Part shown: positions 8,071 to 18,123 of the stretch, one piece after another
Layout of the letters: every line of letters begins with the position of its first letter
How positions within the stretch are numbered: the first letter of the stretch is position 1
Assembly: GCA_030592575.1 (NCBI GenBank)
Contig: JAUVIV010000020.1
Coordinates: 1 to 32,280 of the forward strand
Length of the DNA: 32,280 bases
Direction of reading: 5' to 3'
Source: a bacterium
GTDB taxonomy: Bacteria > Hydrothermota > UBA3073 > JACQXS01
Position numbers and translations under genes: made by a program
The notes under the pieces: generated by a model
Told to the model about the DNA's origin: nothing
The model's input: the letters and a program-made list of their open reading frames with translations, nothing else
Database searches by the model: none

Positions 8071-10194
8071 TTATAATTTGAAAGTTAAGATTCTAACATC
8101 CAAAATTTTTACTCCCTCACCTTGTTCATATACTACAAGAGGATTGATTTCTATATCTGATATGCTATCACATTTCTGGAGAATTGTGCCTATTTTAATT
8201 ATAATGTCAATGATACTATTAATATCCTTTTTTTTCTCTCCCCTCACACCCAAAAGAAGAGGATACGATTTTATTGCTTTTATCATAGACATTGCTTCCC
8301 TATTATCTAAGGGAAGAGCTCGGAATGAAACATCTTTCATAACTTCTACATATATGCCTCCAAGCCCAAACATAACAATCGGACCAAACGTTTTATCTCT
8401 TCTGGCACCAATTATAATTTCAGTACCGGGCTTGACCATTTCAACTATTTCCACTCCTTCAATAATCGCATCAGACATATATTCTCTGCAATTATGGATT
8501 ATCGCCTGATATGCATCAATCACTTCTTCTTTATTCTCCAGATCTAAAGCAACCCCACCAACATCACTTTTATGAACTATATCTTTTGATACAACTTTCA
8601 TCACTACCGGATAACCTATTTTTTCTGCATACATCACAGATTCATCCATATTATGTCCAACATAACTTTGGAGTACATTAAGCCCTGCTGCTTGCATTAT
8701 ACCAGCTGCCTCATACGATAGAAGGAATTGTCTTTTATCTTGTTTGACTTTTTCTATAATACCTTCCGTTAAAGATGTGTCAATTTCTATTTTTTTAATA
8801 TTATCATCTATACTTATTGAAGAAGTAACGTTTTGGTAGTTAACATACATTGCTCCAAAACACGATACCGCCTCGCAAACATCAGAGAATATTGGAACAC
8901 CTTTGCCCCTGAGATCACGTATGCCATTTTCTATTTCAATTCCTCCTAAAAGAGAAAATACGATTGGCTTTGCTGATTTATTCTCTAAATAAATTTTTTC
9001 TATTGCCGGTAGAAATTTATCAGCACCCAAAACTGCTGTTTCACAACCTAAGCATATAATTGAATGAATGTTTTTGTTTTTAAAAGTTGCATTAAGAGCA
9101 TTCTCATACCCCGTAATTGTTGTCTGACCTGTAAGGTCTATTGGATTCTTTACTGAGCCAAAGTTCGGAACTAAACTTTCAAATGTTTTCTTTATATTCT
9201 GATTGTTATCATATAAAGTTACGTTATATTTTTCACAGGCATCTGCAGATAGGACTCCGAGTCCTCCTCCATTCGTGATTATAATAGTATTGTTCCCTTT
9301 AGGTATAGGTGCATTTGCAAGAAATTTACACCAGATAAGAGCTTCTTGAATACTTTCCGCTCTCATAACACCACATTGTTTCATAATATCTGAAAAAATT
9401 TCATCTGCTCCCGCTAACGAACCTGTATGTGATGCTGCTGCTATCGCTCCTCTTTTTGAGCTTCCGGATTTTATTACAACTACGGGTTTCTTCTTCGTAG
9501 TTTTCTTTAATATGGTAACAAGTTTTTCTCCGTTTTTTATTCCTTCAATATACATTAAAATAACCTTAGTGTTTTTATCTGATACTAAATATTCTAAAAT
9601 ATCAGCTTCATCAATATCCGATTTATTACCAACTGAAACAACACAGGAAAGTCCGATATTTTCAATTTTAGTTTTGCCAAACATTGCAATACCGAGAGCT
9701 CCGCTTTGAGTTATAATAGCAACATTACCGGGGTTCACGTCTTTGGGACCAAAAGTAGCATTTATTGATACCATAGATGAATAGATTCCAAATATGTTTG
9801 GTCCTAAGACACGCATTCCGTGTTTATGAGCATAGTCAACAATTTCCTTTTCTTCTTCAATATTTCCAATTTCTGAAAAACCTGATGTTATTATTACAAG
9901 AGATTTTACTTTCTTTTTGGCACACTCTTTTACAATATCAAATGTATATTTTGCAGGTATTACAATAAGTGCCATATCAACATTGCCATTAATATCATCA
10001 AGTGATTTAGATGCCTTTATATTAAGTATTTCTCCACCTGCAGGATTTACAGGATATATCTTACCGGCATATCCACTACATATAATGTTTTCAAGTATTT
10101 TATATCCAATTTTATTCTTATTATGAGATGCTCCTATAACTGCAACTAAACGTGGTTCAAATAAACATTTTATATCCTGAATTTTATTACTCAT
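8071..10194 (-). CDS. Acetate-CoA ligase (ADP-forming), fused alpha-beta
   Basis: LFEPRLVAVIGASHNKNKIGYKILENI; NVAIITQSGALGIAM; SHTGSLAGADEIF; C-terminal ATP-grasp GYPVVMKVVSKDIVHKSDVGGVALDL. Confidence 0.93.
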   Translation of the reverse strand: MSNKIQDIKCLFEPRLVAVIGASHNKNKIGYKILENIICSGYAGKIYPVNPAGGEILNIKASKSLDDINGNVDMALIVIPAKYTFDIVKECAKKKVKSLVIITSGFSEIGNIEEEKEIVDYAHKHGMRVLGPNIFGIYSSMVSINATFGPKDVNPGNVAIITQSGALGIAMFGKTKIENIGLSCVVSVGNKSDIDEADILEYLVSDKNTKVILMYIEGIKNGEKLVTILKKTTKKKPVVVIKSGSSKRGAIAAASHTGSLAGADEIFSDIMKQCGVMRAESIQEALIWCKFLANAPIPKGNNTIIITNGGGLGVLSADACEKYNVTLYDNNQNIKKTFESLVPNFGSVKNPIDLTGQTTITGYENALNATFKNKNIHSIICLGCETAVLGADKFLPAIEKIYLENKSAKPIVFSLLGGIEIENGIRDLRGKGVPIFSDVCEAVSCFGAMYVNYQNVTSSISIDDNIKKIEIDTSLTEGIIEKVKQDKRQFLLSYEAAGIMQAAGLNVLQSYVGHNMDESVMYAEKIGYPVVMKVVSKDIVHKSDVGGVALDLENKEEVIDAYQAIIHNCREYMSDAIIEGVEIVEMVKPGTEIIIGARRDKTFGPIVMFGLGGIYVEVMKDVSFRALPLDNREAMSMIKAIKSYPLLLGVRGEKKKDINSIIDIIIKIGTILQKCDSISDIEINPLVVYEQGEGVKILDVRILTFKL

Positions 10195-12094
10195 TATGCT
10201 CCTTGAATTTCATTTTCAGTTCATATACTCCTTCAATATTACGTTTTTTAATATCAAATCCCATTTTTTCAAATAAATGAAGCATAGGTATATTATCTAT
10301 AAGCACCTCTGCAGTAAAACCTAATAGTCCTTGTTTCTTCGCCAGATAGGTTAAATAAGAAATCAATTCTATACCGATTCCACTATTCTGGCATTTATCT
10401 CTCACCACAAATGCAATATCTGCAATATGTATGTGTTCCTCTACGAAATATTGTCCTATTCCCAAAATTTCTTCCTTTTCATTTTCTTCTTTTACTGCAA
10501 GAATTATTATTTCTTTACTATAGTCAATTATAGTAAATTCCTGTAATCGTTCATGTGGCATATCTTTCCTTACCGAAAGAAATCTGCGATATGTACTGCG
10601 ATCGGAAAGGGAATAGAAAAAATCTTTTAATAAATGCTCATCGCTTATTTTTACAGGTCTCAGGAGTATTGGAATTTCACTTCTTGTAGTTCTATGTACT
10701 TCCAAGTGCTCAGGATATTCTCCTTTTTTCCCGGGAATAAATGCTTGATCTTTGTATATCAAATTCAGTTTTTTGGATTCCTCTATAAGCCATGCTCTGA
10801 ATTTCGGATGGGCTATAGCTATTAATTCCATTGCACGCTCTCTAATATTTTTCCCATGTAAATATGCTATTCCATATTCTGTAATAACATAATAAACATC
10901 GCCTCTATTTAGTGTAACACCTGCTCCTTCCTTAATGAATGGTACAATTCTTGAAACTTCACCATTCTCTGCAGTTGATTGAATAGTAAGTATTGTTTTA
11001 CCGTTACGCGACAGGACTGCACCTCTCATAAAATCTGCCTGTCCTCCTATTCCGCTATAAAACATTTTCCCTATAGATTCTGCCGTTGCTTGTCCTGTAA
11101 GGTCTATCTCCAAAGCACTGTTTATTGCAGTCATATTATTATGTTGAGCTATAAGCAATGGGCTATTTGTGTAATCAACCGTTTTAAATTCTATAAAAGG
11201 ATTATCATCTAAATATTCATAAGTTTTTTTTCTTCCCATACAGAATGTTGCTACTGTTTTCCCGCGATTAACAGTTTTTCTTGTGTTATCAACAGCACCT
11301 TTTTCCATCAATGCTACGATACCATCAGTTAGAAGTTCTGTATGTACCCCAAGATGTTTTTTGCTCTGAAGATTAGTTAAAATTGCATCAGGAATACTTC
11401 CGTATCCTACTTGTATAGTATCTCCATCTTGAATTAGACGTGCAACATATTGTCCTATTTGCTGTGCGATTTCATTGTCTGTAGAGTCGGTATATTCCAA
11501 TATAGGTTCATTATGAGGTATTACAAAATCTATATCTTTGATGTGAATAAATCCATCTCCATGAATACGTGGCATATTTGAATTTACCTGAGCTATTACC
11601 AAAGAACTCTGTTCCGTAGCCGCTTTAACAATATCAACACTTACACCTAAACTCATATACCCGTGGCTATCCGGTAGTGATGTCTGTATTAGGGCTACAT
11701 CAATTGGTACTATCTTCTTAGAAAACAGAGCAGGAATTTCTGACAAAAATATTGGCGTATAATCTGCAAACCCCTTATTGATTGCATTTCTTGTATTCTT
11801 TCCAATAAAGAAAGAATTATGTCTAAAATTACATTTGAATTTTTCATCCGCATAAGGAGCAAGCCCAAGAGTCCATACCTGAAATACTTCGGCATCAAAA
11901 AAAGCTTTTGGATGAGACTGCACATAATTCATAAGAGCACTAACAAGATATTGTGGCTCACCACAAGCTGTACTAATAAATATTCTATCACCTCGATGAA
12001 TATGACTAAATATCCTGTCTTCTGTCGCAAACTTTTCGGGATACATCTCATTCATATTTTGTAAATTTTTGCTTGTGCAATTTCCTGCTTTCAT
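10187..12094 (-). CDS. Acetyl-CoA hydrolase/transferase family protein fused to C-terminal GNAT domain
   Basis: Cat1/4HB-CoA-transferase-like body (GDTIQVGYGSIPDAIL; MFYSGIGGQADFMRGA; YVITEYGIAYLHGKNIRERAMELI) plus GNAT-like IADIAFVVRDKCQNSGIGIELISYL. Confidence 0.9.
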   Translation of the reverse strand: MKAGNCTSKNLQNMNEMYPEKFATEDRIFSHIHRGDRIFISTACGEPQYLVSALMNYVQSHPKAFFDAEVFQVWTLGLAPYADEKFKCNFRHNSFFIGKNTRNAINKGFADYTPIFLSEIPALFSKKIVPIDVALIQTSLPDSHGYMSLGVSVDIVKAATEQSSLVIAQVNSNMPRIHGDGFIHIKDIDFVIPHNEPILEYTDSTDNEIAQQIGQYVARLIQDGDTIQVGYGSIPDAILTNLQSKKHLGVHTELLTDGIVALMEKGAVDNTRKTVNRGKTVATFCMGRKKTYEYLDDNPFIEFKTVDYTNSPLLIAQHNNMTAINSALEIDLTGQATAESIGKMFYSGIGGQADFMRGAVLSRNGKTILTIQSTAENGEVSRIVPFIKEGAGVTLNRGDVYYVITEYGIAYLHGKNIRERAMELIAIAHPKFRAWLIEESKKLNLIYKDQAFIPGKKGEYPEHLEVHRTTRSEIPILLRPVKISDEHLLKDFFYSLSDRSTYRRFLSVRKDMPHERLQEFTIIDYSKEIIILAVKEENEKEEILGIGQYFVEEHIHIADIAFVVRDKCQNSGIGIELISYLTYLAKKQGLLGFTAEVLIDNIPMLHLFEKMGFDIKKRNIEGVYELKMKFKEHNE

Positions 12095-12235
12095 TTTATG
12101 CTATTTCTTTTCCTGTCCTATCTTTAGGTTCATTGTCCAATCTTTCCCCAAAATTATACCTAAAAACTAACCTGTCAACTTATTTAATTTGAGAATATTA
12201 TAATGAATAAATAAAATAATTTCCGACTACCTCAA

Positions 12236-13528
12236 CTAAAAATAATACTTGGCAATAAGTTCTGTTTTCAGCTTAGAGATTTTCGAACCATATTCCGATT
12301 GAGAGCTTCCTGATAATCCAACAACCTTCAAATTAAAACTAATATTATCAAACCGTTTATAATTTAAATCCATACCACCAAGAAAGCTGTTATCAGTCAT
12401 ATTATATAGCAGATACAAAGAAGGCGTAAAATAAAGGATACTAAAAGGTTCCGGATGCTGAATTTTGAAATAGAAATAATGATTCATAACAAACTGCCTG
12501 TTCATTGTACTAAACCACGGGAGTTTTATTTTATTAATATTTTGAAGATTGCCTGAATCAACAGCATCACTAACGGCAGAATACCATTTATCCGTTTCAT
12601 CAGAAGATAATCCTGCCCCATTATAAATATATTCAATAAAAAAAGTTGAATTAAAGGATGCCAGATAACGCGTTCCAACAATAGATTGAACTATACTTTC
12701 TTCATCTTGAGATATTATTTGCCCGTCATCCAAGATGATATTTTTACTTATTTTCGGCAAATACGATAATTCACTATGTACTTCCCAGTTTGTTAAAAGA
12801 TTGTGCGAGGTGGTAAAACCAATACGATAATCAGATAAATCGGAAAAAGACAGGTATAAATCATAATCCGTATTAAAAAGCAAAAAATAAGTATGAGAAA
12901 AAATCCAATTAGTATTACTTTCTCCGTAATCATTATTCAGTTCATTGTAAACAGGAAGAAAAACAAATTCCTGTGAAACGGATTTAAGCACCTGCGATGA
13001 AAAACTTTTTACATATTGGATAGATGCTGTATAGTAACCTTCCAGTAAAGCATCAATATCATTAACATCCTTCTGGCGACTCGCATAAGAAACCGGATTA
13101 TAGACATAACCTTTCCCCCACTTGTGCAATTTTTTTCCAAGCAAGACATTCCATTTCGGATTAAATTCATACTTCATATATCCTTCAAGCATAGAAGAGT
13201 AAAATTCCCGACTGTTTTCCGTAGCATTATATACATATCTTCCATCAGTGGATACAAAAAGGAGAAAACCGTTTTTGGTGATTTTAAGTGAAGGAGAAAT
13301 AATTGACAAGTAATTATAAAGCAATCTCGGCTGCTCACTTTGATTTGGATATTTCAGTTGCCAAGACAAACTATTCTTTTCAGGAAGAATAAAAGATGTG
13401 CGAATTTCCGATGTTCCGAAAAATTCAATCGGTTTTTTGTCAAACTCCGAAGCATCAAAGTTGTATTCCTCTGCAGATACAACAAAAGCATACAGTATTA
13501 CAATAAATAATAAATACCGTTTATTCAC
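12236..13528 (-). CDS. Putative outer-membrane beta-barrel protein
   Basis: Signal peptide MNKRYLLFIVILYAFVVSAEE; aromatic alternating strands; terminal LIAKYYF; downstream of LolA-like gene. Confidence 0.7.
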   Translation of the reverse strand: MNKRYLLFIVILYAFVVSAEEYNFDASEFDKKPIEFFGTSEIRTSFILPEKNSLSWQLKYPNQSEQPRLLYNYLSIISPSLKITKNGFLLFVSTDGRYVYNATENSREFYSSMLEGYMKYEFNPKWNVLLGKKLHKWGKGYVYNPVSYASRQKDVNDIDALLEGYYTASIQYVKSFSSQVLKSVSQEFVFLPVYNELNNDYGESNTNWIFSHTYFLLFNTDYDLYLSFSDLSDYRIGFTTSHNLLTNWEVHSELSYLPKISKNIILDDGQIISQDEESIVQSIVGTRYLASFNSTFFIEYIYNGAGLSSDETDKWYSAVSDAVDSGNLQNINKIKLPWFSTMNRQFVMNHYFYFKIQHPEPFSILYFTPSLYLLYNMTDNSFLGGMDLNYKRFDNISFNLKVVGLSGSSQSEYGSKISKLKTELIAKYYF

Positions 13529-13533
13529 GTGAG

Positions 13534-14292
13534 TTATTTTCTTAAATCCGGCACTTTAGACATATACTGTATAGTAAAAACCTCATCGGAAAATTTACGT
13601 ATCTTCATCTTAGCGTAAATCATTATTGATTTGAATCCTTGATGCAAAGGACTGTCTGTTTCTATAACAGAAGGTCTAATTATACCTTTTCCTAATTGTT
13701 TTATATCCTTGAAGTAGAGAGTTTTTATAAGCATATCGGAAGCTGTATAGCATTTTATTACTGTAGGCACACTGTTTTTTTTATCAACGGTCATTATCAA
13801 TTTATCATACGCTACACTTCCTGACTTCGCTTTAAGAGTTAGCAAATAGATTTTATCTTCCTTTTTAAATTCGACACAATCATATTCTTCACTGTAATCA
13901 AGTCGCATAATATCAGAATTGTTAAACACTCCTCCGGTTACCGATTGCATACTGGTTATACGAAGCGGTTTACCTACAGTAGGAATATAGAGCCACATAT
14001 TGTCGCCCAACCTTAGAGTAGAACGTCCGACTTCCGTTTTTGGTGAAAGAAAAGTTGTTACCATCTTGTCTTTACCCTTTTTAGCTGCATAAAGCACAAA
14101 CTCTTTTTTATTGCCGTTTGGTTCAATGTTAATCAATTTTCTGTAGGATTCAAACGAAACAGGTGAAAGGTTACGGTCAATTTTTTTAAGCAGTATGTTT
14201 CCCTCAACATTAATAGTAGTACTGTCTTGAGAATATACCGCATTAGTAAATAACATCAGAAATCCGACAAGAATCATTATTGGTTTTTTCAT
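13534..14292 (-). CDS. Outer membrane lipoprotein-sorting protein (LolA-like)
   Basis: Signal peptide; VTTFLSPKTEVGRSTLRLGDNMWLYIPTVGKPLRITSMQSVTGGVFNNSDIMRLDYSEEYD. Confidence 0.88.
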   Translation of the reverse strand: MKKPIMILVGFLMLFTNAVYSQDSTTINVEGNILLKKIDRNLSPVSFESYRKLINIEPNGNKKEFVLYAAKKGKDKMVTTFLSPKTEVGRSTLRLGDNMWLYIPTVGKPLRITSMQSVTGGVFNNSDIMRLDYSEEYDCVEFKKEDKIYLLTLKAKSGSVAYDKLIMTVDKKNSVPTVIKCYTASDMLIKTLYFKDIKQLGKGIIRPSVIETDSPLHQGFKSIMIYAKMKIRKFSDEVFTIQYMSKVPDLRK

Positions 14293-14314
14293 TTTTTCCC
14301 CTCCTTTTGATAAA

Positions 14315-14376
14315 TTTTGGAGTGCAGTAGCTTGCTACTGCGTTGTGCAAAAGCAAGCTTTTGCATTCCATATCTC
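14315..14376. repeat. 62-bp tandem double-hairpin repeat, copy 1
   Basis: Identical to 14718-14779; stems GCAGTAGC-TT-GCTACTGC and TGCAAAAGC-AA-GCTTTTGCA. Confidence 0.95.
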
Positions 14377-14466
14377 CCACATAAAACTTATCATACGAAA
14401 CTAAATCCATTAAGACTAACGCCATAAATTATTGTAATATTAAAGAACTCTACTACTCATCTTTAA

Positions 14467-14675
14467 AAACCGTTTCAACGGTTTACAAAACTTTCAATTT
14501 ATGCTTCTCTTTATAGAAACCGTTAAAACGGTTATAACCCTCTATTACCTCTCATTCACCACGATAAATCGTGGTGCTAACCTCACCTTACAAATACTGC
14601 TCACTGGGTAGATAGGACTTTTATACCCTATCAAATTAATTTTTACTCAATATGGCAAGGCATAAAAGCCTTGCC
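14467..14675. repeat. Cluster of five unrelated short palindromes
   Basis: 14467-14484 AAACCGT/ACGGTTT; 14518-14533 AACCGTT/AACGGTT; 14557-14576 CACCACGAT/ATCGTGGTG; 14611-14632 GATAGG/CCTATC; 14654-14675 GGCAAGGC/GCCTTGCC. Confidence 0.85.
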
Positions 14676-14717
14676 TACCTTACCTTTTTATAAATACTTG
14701 CCTTTTACAAATTCCTT

Positions 14718-14779
14718 TTTTGGAGTGCAGTAGCTTGCTACTGCGTTGTGCAAAAGCAAGCTTTTGCATTCCATATCTC
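14718..14779. repeat. 62-bp tandem double-hairpin repeat, copy 2
   Basis: Identical to 14315-14376. Confidence 0.95.
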
Positions 14780-14787
14780 TAAACACC

Positions 14788-16023
14788 TTAACTATGTCGC
14801 AGAGCATCTACAGGATTCATATTTGATGCTTTTATCGCAGGTTGTAAAGAAGCGATAACTGCTACAATTGTTGATATAACTGTAATAACTGCCATCTGCC
14901 CAAAAGGTATGGACGGATTTATAAGAATATTATCATTTCTGCTAAAGGCAATTGTTATATGGGAATATTTGGCAATTATTATAAGAATTGTTCCAATCAA
15001 TGAGCCGACTATAGAACCGAAAAAGCCAAGAAACAGTCCTTCAAGCAGAAACATACTTCTTATTTTACCCGGCAAGGTTCCTATTGCGGCGAGTGTTCCA
15101 ATTTCGTTGATTCGTTCATATACTGCCATAATCATTACATTGAGAATACTTATAAGCACGATTGCTATAAGAATGACCTTAATAAATATAGCCATTAAAT
15201 CAATCATCCTTGCAATGCTGTAAAATGGGGATAATTTTTCCCATGAATGCACTTCAAGTACGGGTTTGTCTTTACTATTCTTAATCCCTGCAATAGAAGC
15301 GGAAAGCTGTTTCATTACAGGGTTAAGGTCTTTAATCTTTTTTAATCGGATAGCGATTTCACTGTATTCCGGTTCACTCATTCGCAGGATTATTTCAGCA
15401 TCTTTAATATGTATGTATCCGTATTTACCTGTAGGTCCTACAACGGATTCTATGATTCCGGCGATTTTAAGATTCTGCCCATTTACCGAACCATCGGCAT
15501 TATTTACAATAAGAACAATATCCTGTCCCACTTTTAAATCCATACCTTTTGTAACAAGTTCAGGAAGAAGAATTTCCCCTTCCTTGAGCATCTTTCCCTT
15601 TTTGATTCGTGAAGCCATAAGAGGTGTTACAATTGATTCATCTTCAGGATTAATTCCAGCTACTTTTATATTGGTTGTTTCCATATAATTACTTAACATT
15701 CCACCCATAAGAATACGAGTTGAATATGCTTCTATTTGAGGTGTTTCATTTAGAATGTTTTCTATCTTTTTCATTTGCTTTTCATTAATTGTTTTATCAA
15801 GAGGCAGGTTGTCCAAAGAGCTTACGTATCCTTTTCTGTGTATTTGAATATGCCCCAGCATCGAGTCGGTTATTTGTCCTATCATCATATTTTTAAACGC
15901 ATCGGATAGGGCAGAAAATAATAATACGGCAATAATACCAACACTTATGATAGATATTGTAAGACCACTACGACGTTTTTGTCGGTAAAGATTTTTAAAT
16001 GCAATATTTAATAAATTACCCAT
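14788..16023 (-). CDS. ABC transporter permease (LolC/E, MacB/FtsX type)
   Basis: NLYRQKRRSGLTISIISVGIIAVLL N-terminus; C-terminal INEIGTLAAIGTLPGKIRSMFLLEGLFLGFFGSIVG and ASNMNPVDALRHS. Confidence 0.93.
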   Translation of the reverse strand: MGNLLNIAFKNLYRQKRRSGLTISIISVGIIAVLLFSALSDAFKNMMIGQITDSMLGHIQIHRKGYVSSLDNLPLDKTINEKQMKKIENILNETPQIEAYSTRILMGGMLSNYMETTNIKVAGINPEDESIVTPLMASRIKKGKMLKEGEILLPELVTKGMDLKVGQDIVLIVNNADGSVNGQNLKIAGIIESVVGPTGKYGYIHIKDAEIILRMSEPEYSEIAIRLKKIKDLNPVMKQLSASIAGIKNSKDKPVLEVHSWEKLSPFYSIARMIDLMAIFIKVILIAIVLISILNVMIMAVYERINEIGTLAAIGTLPGKIRSMFLLEGLFLGFFGSIVGSLIGTILIIIAKYSHITIAFSRNDNILINPSIPFGQMAVITVISTIVAVIASLQPAIKASNMNPVDALRHS

Positions 16024-16714
16024 ACTTTACCTCCTCGCTTTTTTGGATAATACCGTCTTCCAGTGTGTGTATAATATCTACTTCACCTACAATTTTTGTA
16101 TCATGAGTTGAAAAAATAAAAGTAACACCGCTTTCGTCGCGCAATTTTTTCATCAGGTTTATAACCATATAAGCAGATTCGTGGTCTAAGTTCGCAGTAG
16201 GTTCGTCGGCTAAAACAATACGAGGTGATGTCGTTAATGCTCTTGCTACCGCCACTCTCTGTTTTTGTCCTCCTGAGAGCTGGTCGGGGAATTTATCTTT
16301 CTGGTCAAGCATATTAACTTTACTAAGGAGGGAATGGACAATCTCTTTACGTCTTTCTTTGGGAGTCTTTTTTACCATTATAAGCGGATATTCAATATTT
16401 TCAAATACCGTAAATACCGGCATAAGATTAAAATCCTGAAAAATAAATCCTAAGTTTTCTCCGCGAAACATAGCTCTTTCTTTGGAGTTAAGCAATCCTA
16501 TATTTGTGTCGGCAACTGTTACCGTACCCTTTGTTGGTGTATCTAATGCCCCTATGATATTAAGCAGAGTTGTTTTGCCACTGCCTGAAGGACCCACAAA
16601 GGAAACGAATGTACCTTTCTGAATATCTACCGTTACATCTTTGAGGGCAGGAACATCCACCTCTCCAGCTCTGTAAACTTTTCGGATATTCAAAAGCTTT
16701 ATTATTGTTTCCAT
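16016..16714 (-). CDS. ABC transporter ATP-binding protein (LolD/MacB type)
   Basis: Walker A GPSGSGKTT, signature LSGGQKQRVAVARAL, Walker B IVLADEPTANLD. Confidence 0.96.
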   Translation of the reverse strand: METIIKLLNIRKVYRAGEVDVPALKDVTVDIQKGTFVSFVGPSGSGKTTLLNIIGALDTPTKGTVTVADTNIGLLNSKERAMFRGENLGFIFQDFNLMPVFTVFENIEYPLIMVKKTPKERRKEIVHSLLSKVNMLDQKDKFPDQLSGGQKQRVAVARALTTSPRIVLADEPTANLDHESAYMVINLMKKLRDESGVTFIFSTHDTKIVGEVDIIHTLEDGIIQKSEEVKYG

Positions 16715-16778
16715 TAAAATCTCCTCTCTATTAATACGGTTGTTTATACTAATTTATTTATTTAATTTTTCTTAAAAA

Positions 16779-16806
16779 AATATATCGGCTTAATTTCAGA
16801 AGTCAA
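16779..16806 (-). promoter_or_regulatory. Recurrent promoter module upstream of the ABC export operon
   Basis: TTGACT - TCTGAAATTAAGCCGA - TATATT; near-identical to 18071-18098 and 23220-23247. Confidence 0.65.
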
Positions 16807-16827
16807 TTTTTTTATTGATGGACAAAT

Positions 16828-16957
16828 TGTAGCGTCGGGTCTCCGTACCCGACGAATTCCCACACCCGTAGCGTCGGGTCTCCGCACCCGACGAAATATA
16901 GCATCTATGTTTCCCTGTCCGTATCCTAATCGTCCGATACAGAGTTTGGACGCTACA
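16828..16957. repeat. MITE-like composite palindromic element
   Basis: Ends tgtagcgtc / gacgctaca; contains CGTCGGGT-ctccgt-ACCCGACG twice and CGTCCGA-tacagagt-TTGGACG once. Confidence 0.7.
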
Positions 16958-17002
16958 TTCCTGTAAGGAAATGGATACTACATATCTACCTACTATACTC
17001 CA

Positions 17003-18043
17003 TTATTTATCATCATTTTTTTCAAGTTGCTTTTTTATCATTTTATCAAAATCGCTTTCAAGCAAACTATCCTGAATGGGTTTATACCTGTCGTATTCTT
17101 TTTCTGCAAATGATTTTGCTATTGCGACTGTTACTTTTCCGGCATTTTGCAGAATATCTTTTTGATTAAATTGCAAAAAAGCATTTAATTTTTCTGCCCA
17201 ATCTTTCATAGTCATTACTATACCTTGCTCTGCTTGGTCTTCGGCATAATCTAAATACATTGTTACAATACGATTTAATGGTTTTAGTTCTTTTTCTGAA
17301 AGGTAATTTTTTGCAATTGAAACATCTGATTTCCGAATCTTACCATCAGGTGAATTTTTCCAAGATGTTAAGCCCATTTTTTCTTTATTGTGGTCGGCTC
17401 TCGAAACAATAATCTCGGCAGCAGTTTTACCAGTAATAGCCCAATGCAGTTTATTTTGAACAGTAGCAAAAAACTTTTTTGTTGTTTCCGACTCATATTC
17501 ATAGTCGATGCTGCACTCGGCATAAATATCTGTGATTTGCTGATACAAACGCCTTTCGCTACTGCGAATATCCCTGATTTTTTCGAGCTGTTCTTTAAAA
17601 TAGTCTTCCCCAAAAAGTGGTTGTGGATTTTTTAATCTTTCCACATCCATGGTATAGCCTTTAATGATAAACTCTTTTAATACAGTAGTTGCCCAAATTC
17701 TAAATTGCGTTGCCCGTTTTGAGCTTACACGATAACCAACCGCAATAATGGCATCAAGATTATAAAATTTTGTGGGCGTACTTTGTATTTTGTCTGTAAT
17801 AGCACCATGTTGAGTGGTTAGTTCCAAAATGGAACATACCACTTTTTCGTTTAATTCACCACTATCGAATATGTTTTTAAGATGTTTTGTAATTGCCGGT
17901 CTTTGCACATCAAAAAGCTCTGCAATCTTTTTTTGAGGCATCCAAATGGTCTCATTTTGCAAAAGCACATCTACTTTAACATCTCCGTTTGATGTTTTAT
18001 AAAGTAAAAACTCTCTATTTGGTCTATATTTTTCTAAATCCAT
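17003..18043 (-). CDS. RhuM-family protein
   Basis: EFLLYKTSNGDVKVDVLLQNETIWMPQKKIAELFDVQRPAITKHLKNIFDSGEL ... KFYNLDAIIAVGYRVSSKRATQFRIWATTVLKEFIIKGYTMD is typical RhuM. Confidence 0.93.
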   Translation of the reverse strand: MDLEKYRPNREFLLYKTSNGDVKVDVLLQNETIWMPQKKIAELFDVQRPAITKHLKNIFDSGELNEKVVCSILELTTQHGAITDKIQSTPTKFYNLDAIIAVGYRVSSKRATQFRIWATTVLKEFIIKGYTMDVERLKNPQPLFGEDYFKEQLEKIRDIRSSERRLYQQITDIYAECSIDYEYESETTKKFFATVQNKLHWAITGKTAAEIIVSRADHNKEKMGLTSWKNSPDGKIRKSDVSIAKNYLSEKELKPLNRIVTMYLDYAEDQAEQGIVMTMKDWAEKLNAFLQFNQKDILQNAGKVTVAIAKSFAEKEYDRYKPIQDSLLESDFDKMIKKQLEKNDDK

Positions 18044-18070
18044 ATTTTTATTCCGAATCTTCTTGGGAAA

Positions 18071-18098
18071 AATATATCGGTTTAATTTCAGAAGTCAA
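18071..18098 (-). promoter_or_regulatory. Recurrent promoter module upstream of rhuM-like gene
   Basis: TTGACT - TCTGAAATTAAACCGA - TATATT. Confidence 0.65.
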
Positions 18099-18123
18099 TT
18101 TTTTTATTGATAGACAAGATAAT

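Noticed and set aside
12145-12180. TTGACA...TATAAT upstream of the CoA-transferase operon
   Set aside because: The two boxes are only 14 nt apart, shorter than a usable sigma70 spacer; not called as a promoter without TSS data.
14243-14425. 60-aa ORF across the start of the LolA-like gene
   Set aside because: Composed of the 62-bp hairpin repeat and overlaps the CDS in another frame.
16828-16957. Possible CRISPR-like repeat array
   Set aside because: Only two regularly arranged hairpin units per locus, no consistent spacer length, no cas genes; dispersed palindromic repeat fits better.
17368-17635. Overlapping ORFs inside the RhuM gene
   Set aside because: Shadow ORFs of a well-supported CDS; the same reasoning applies to the other opposite-strand ORFs inside the large CDSs listed.
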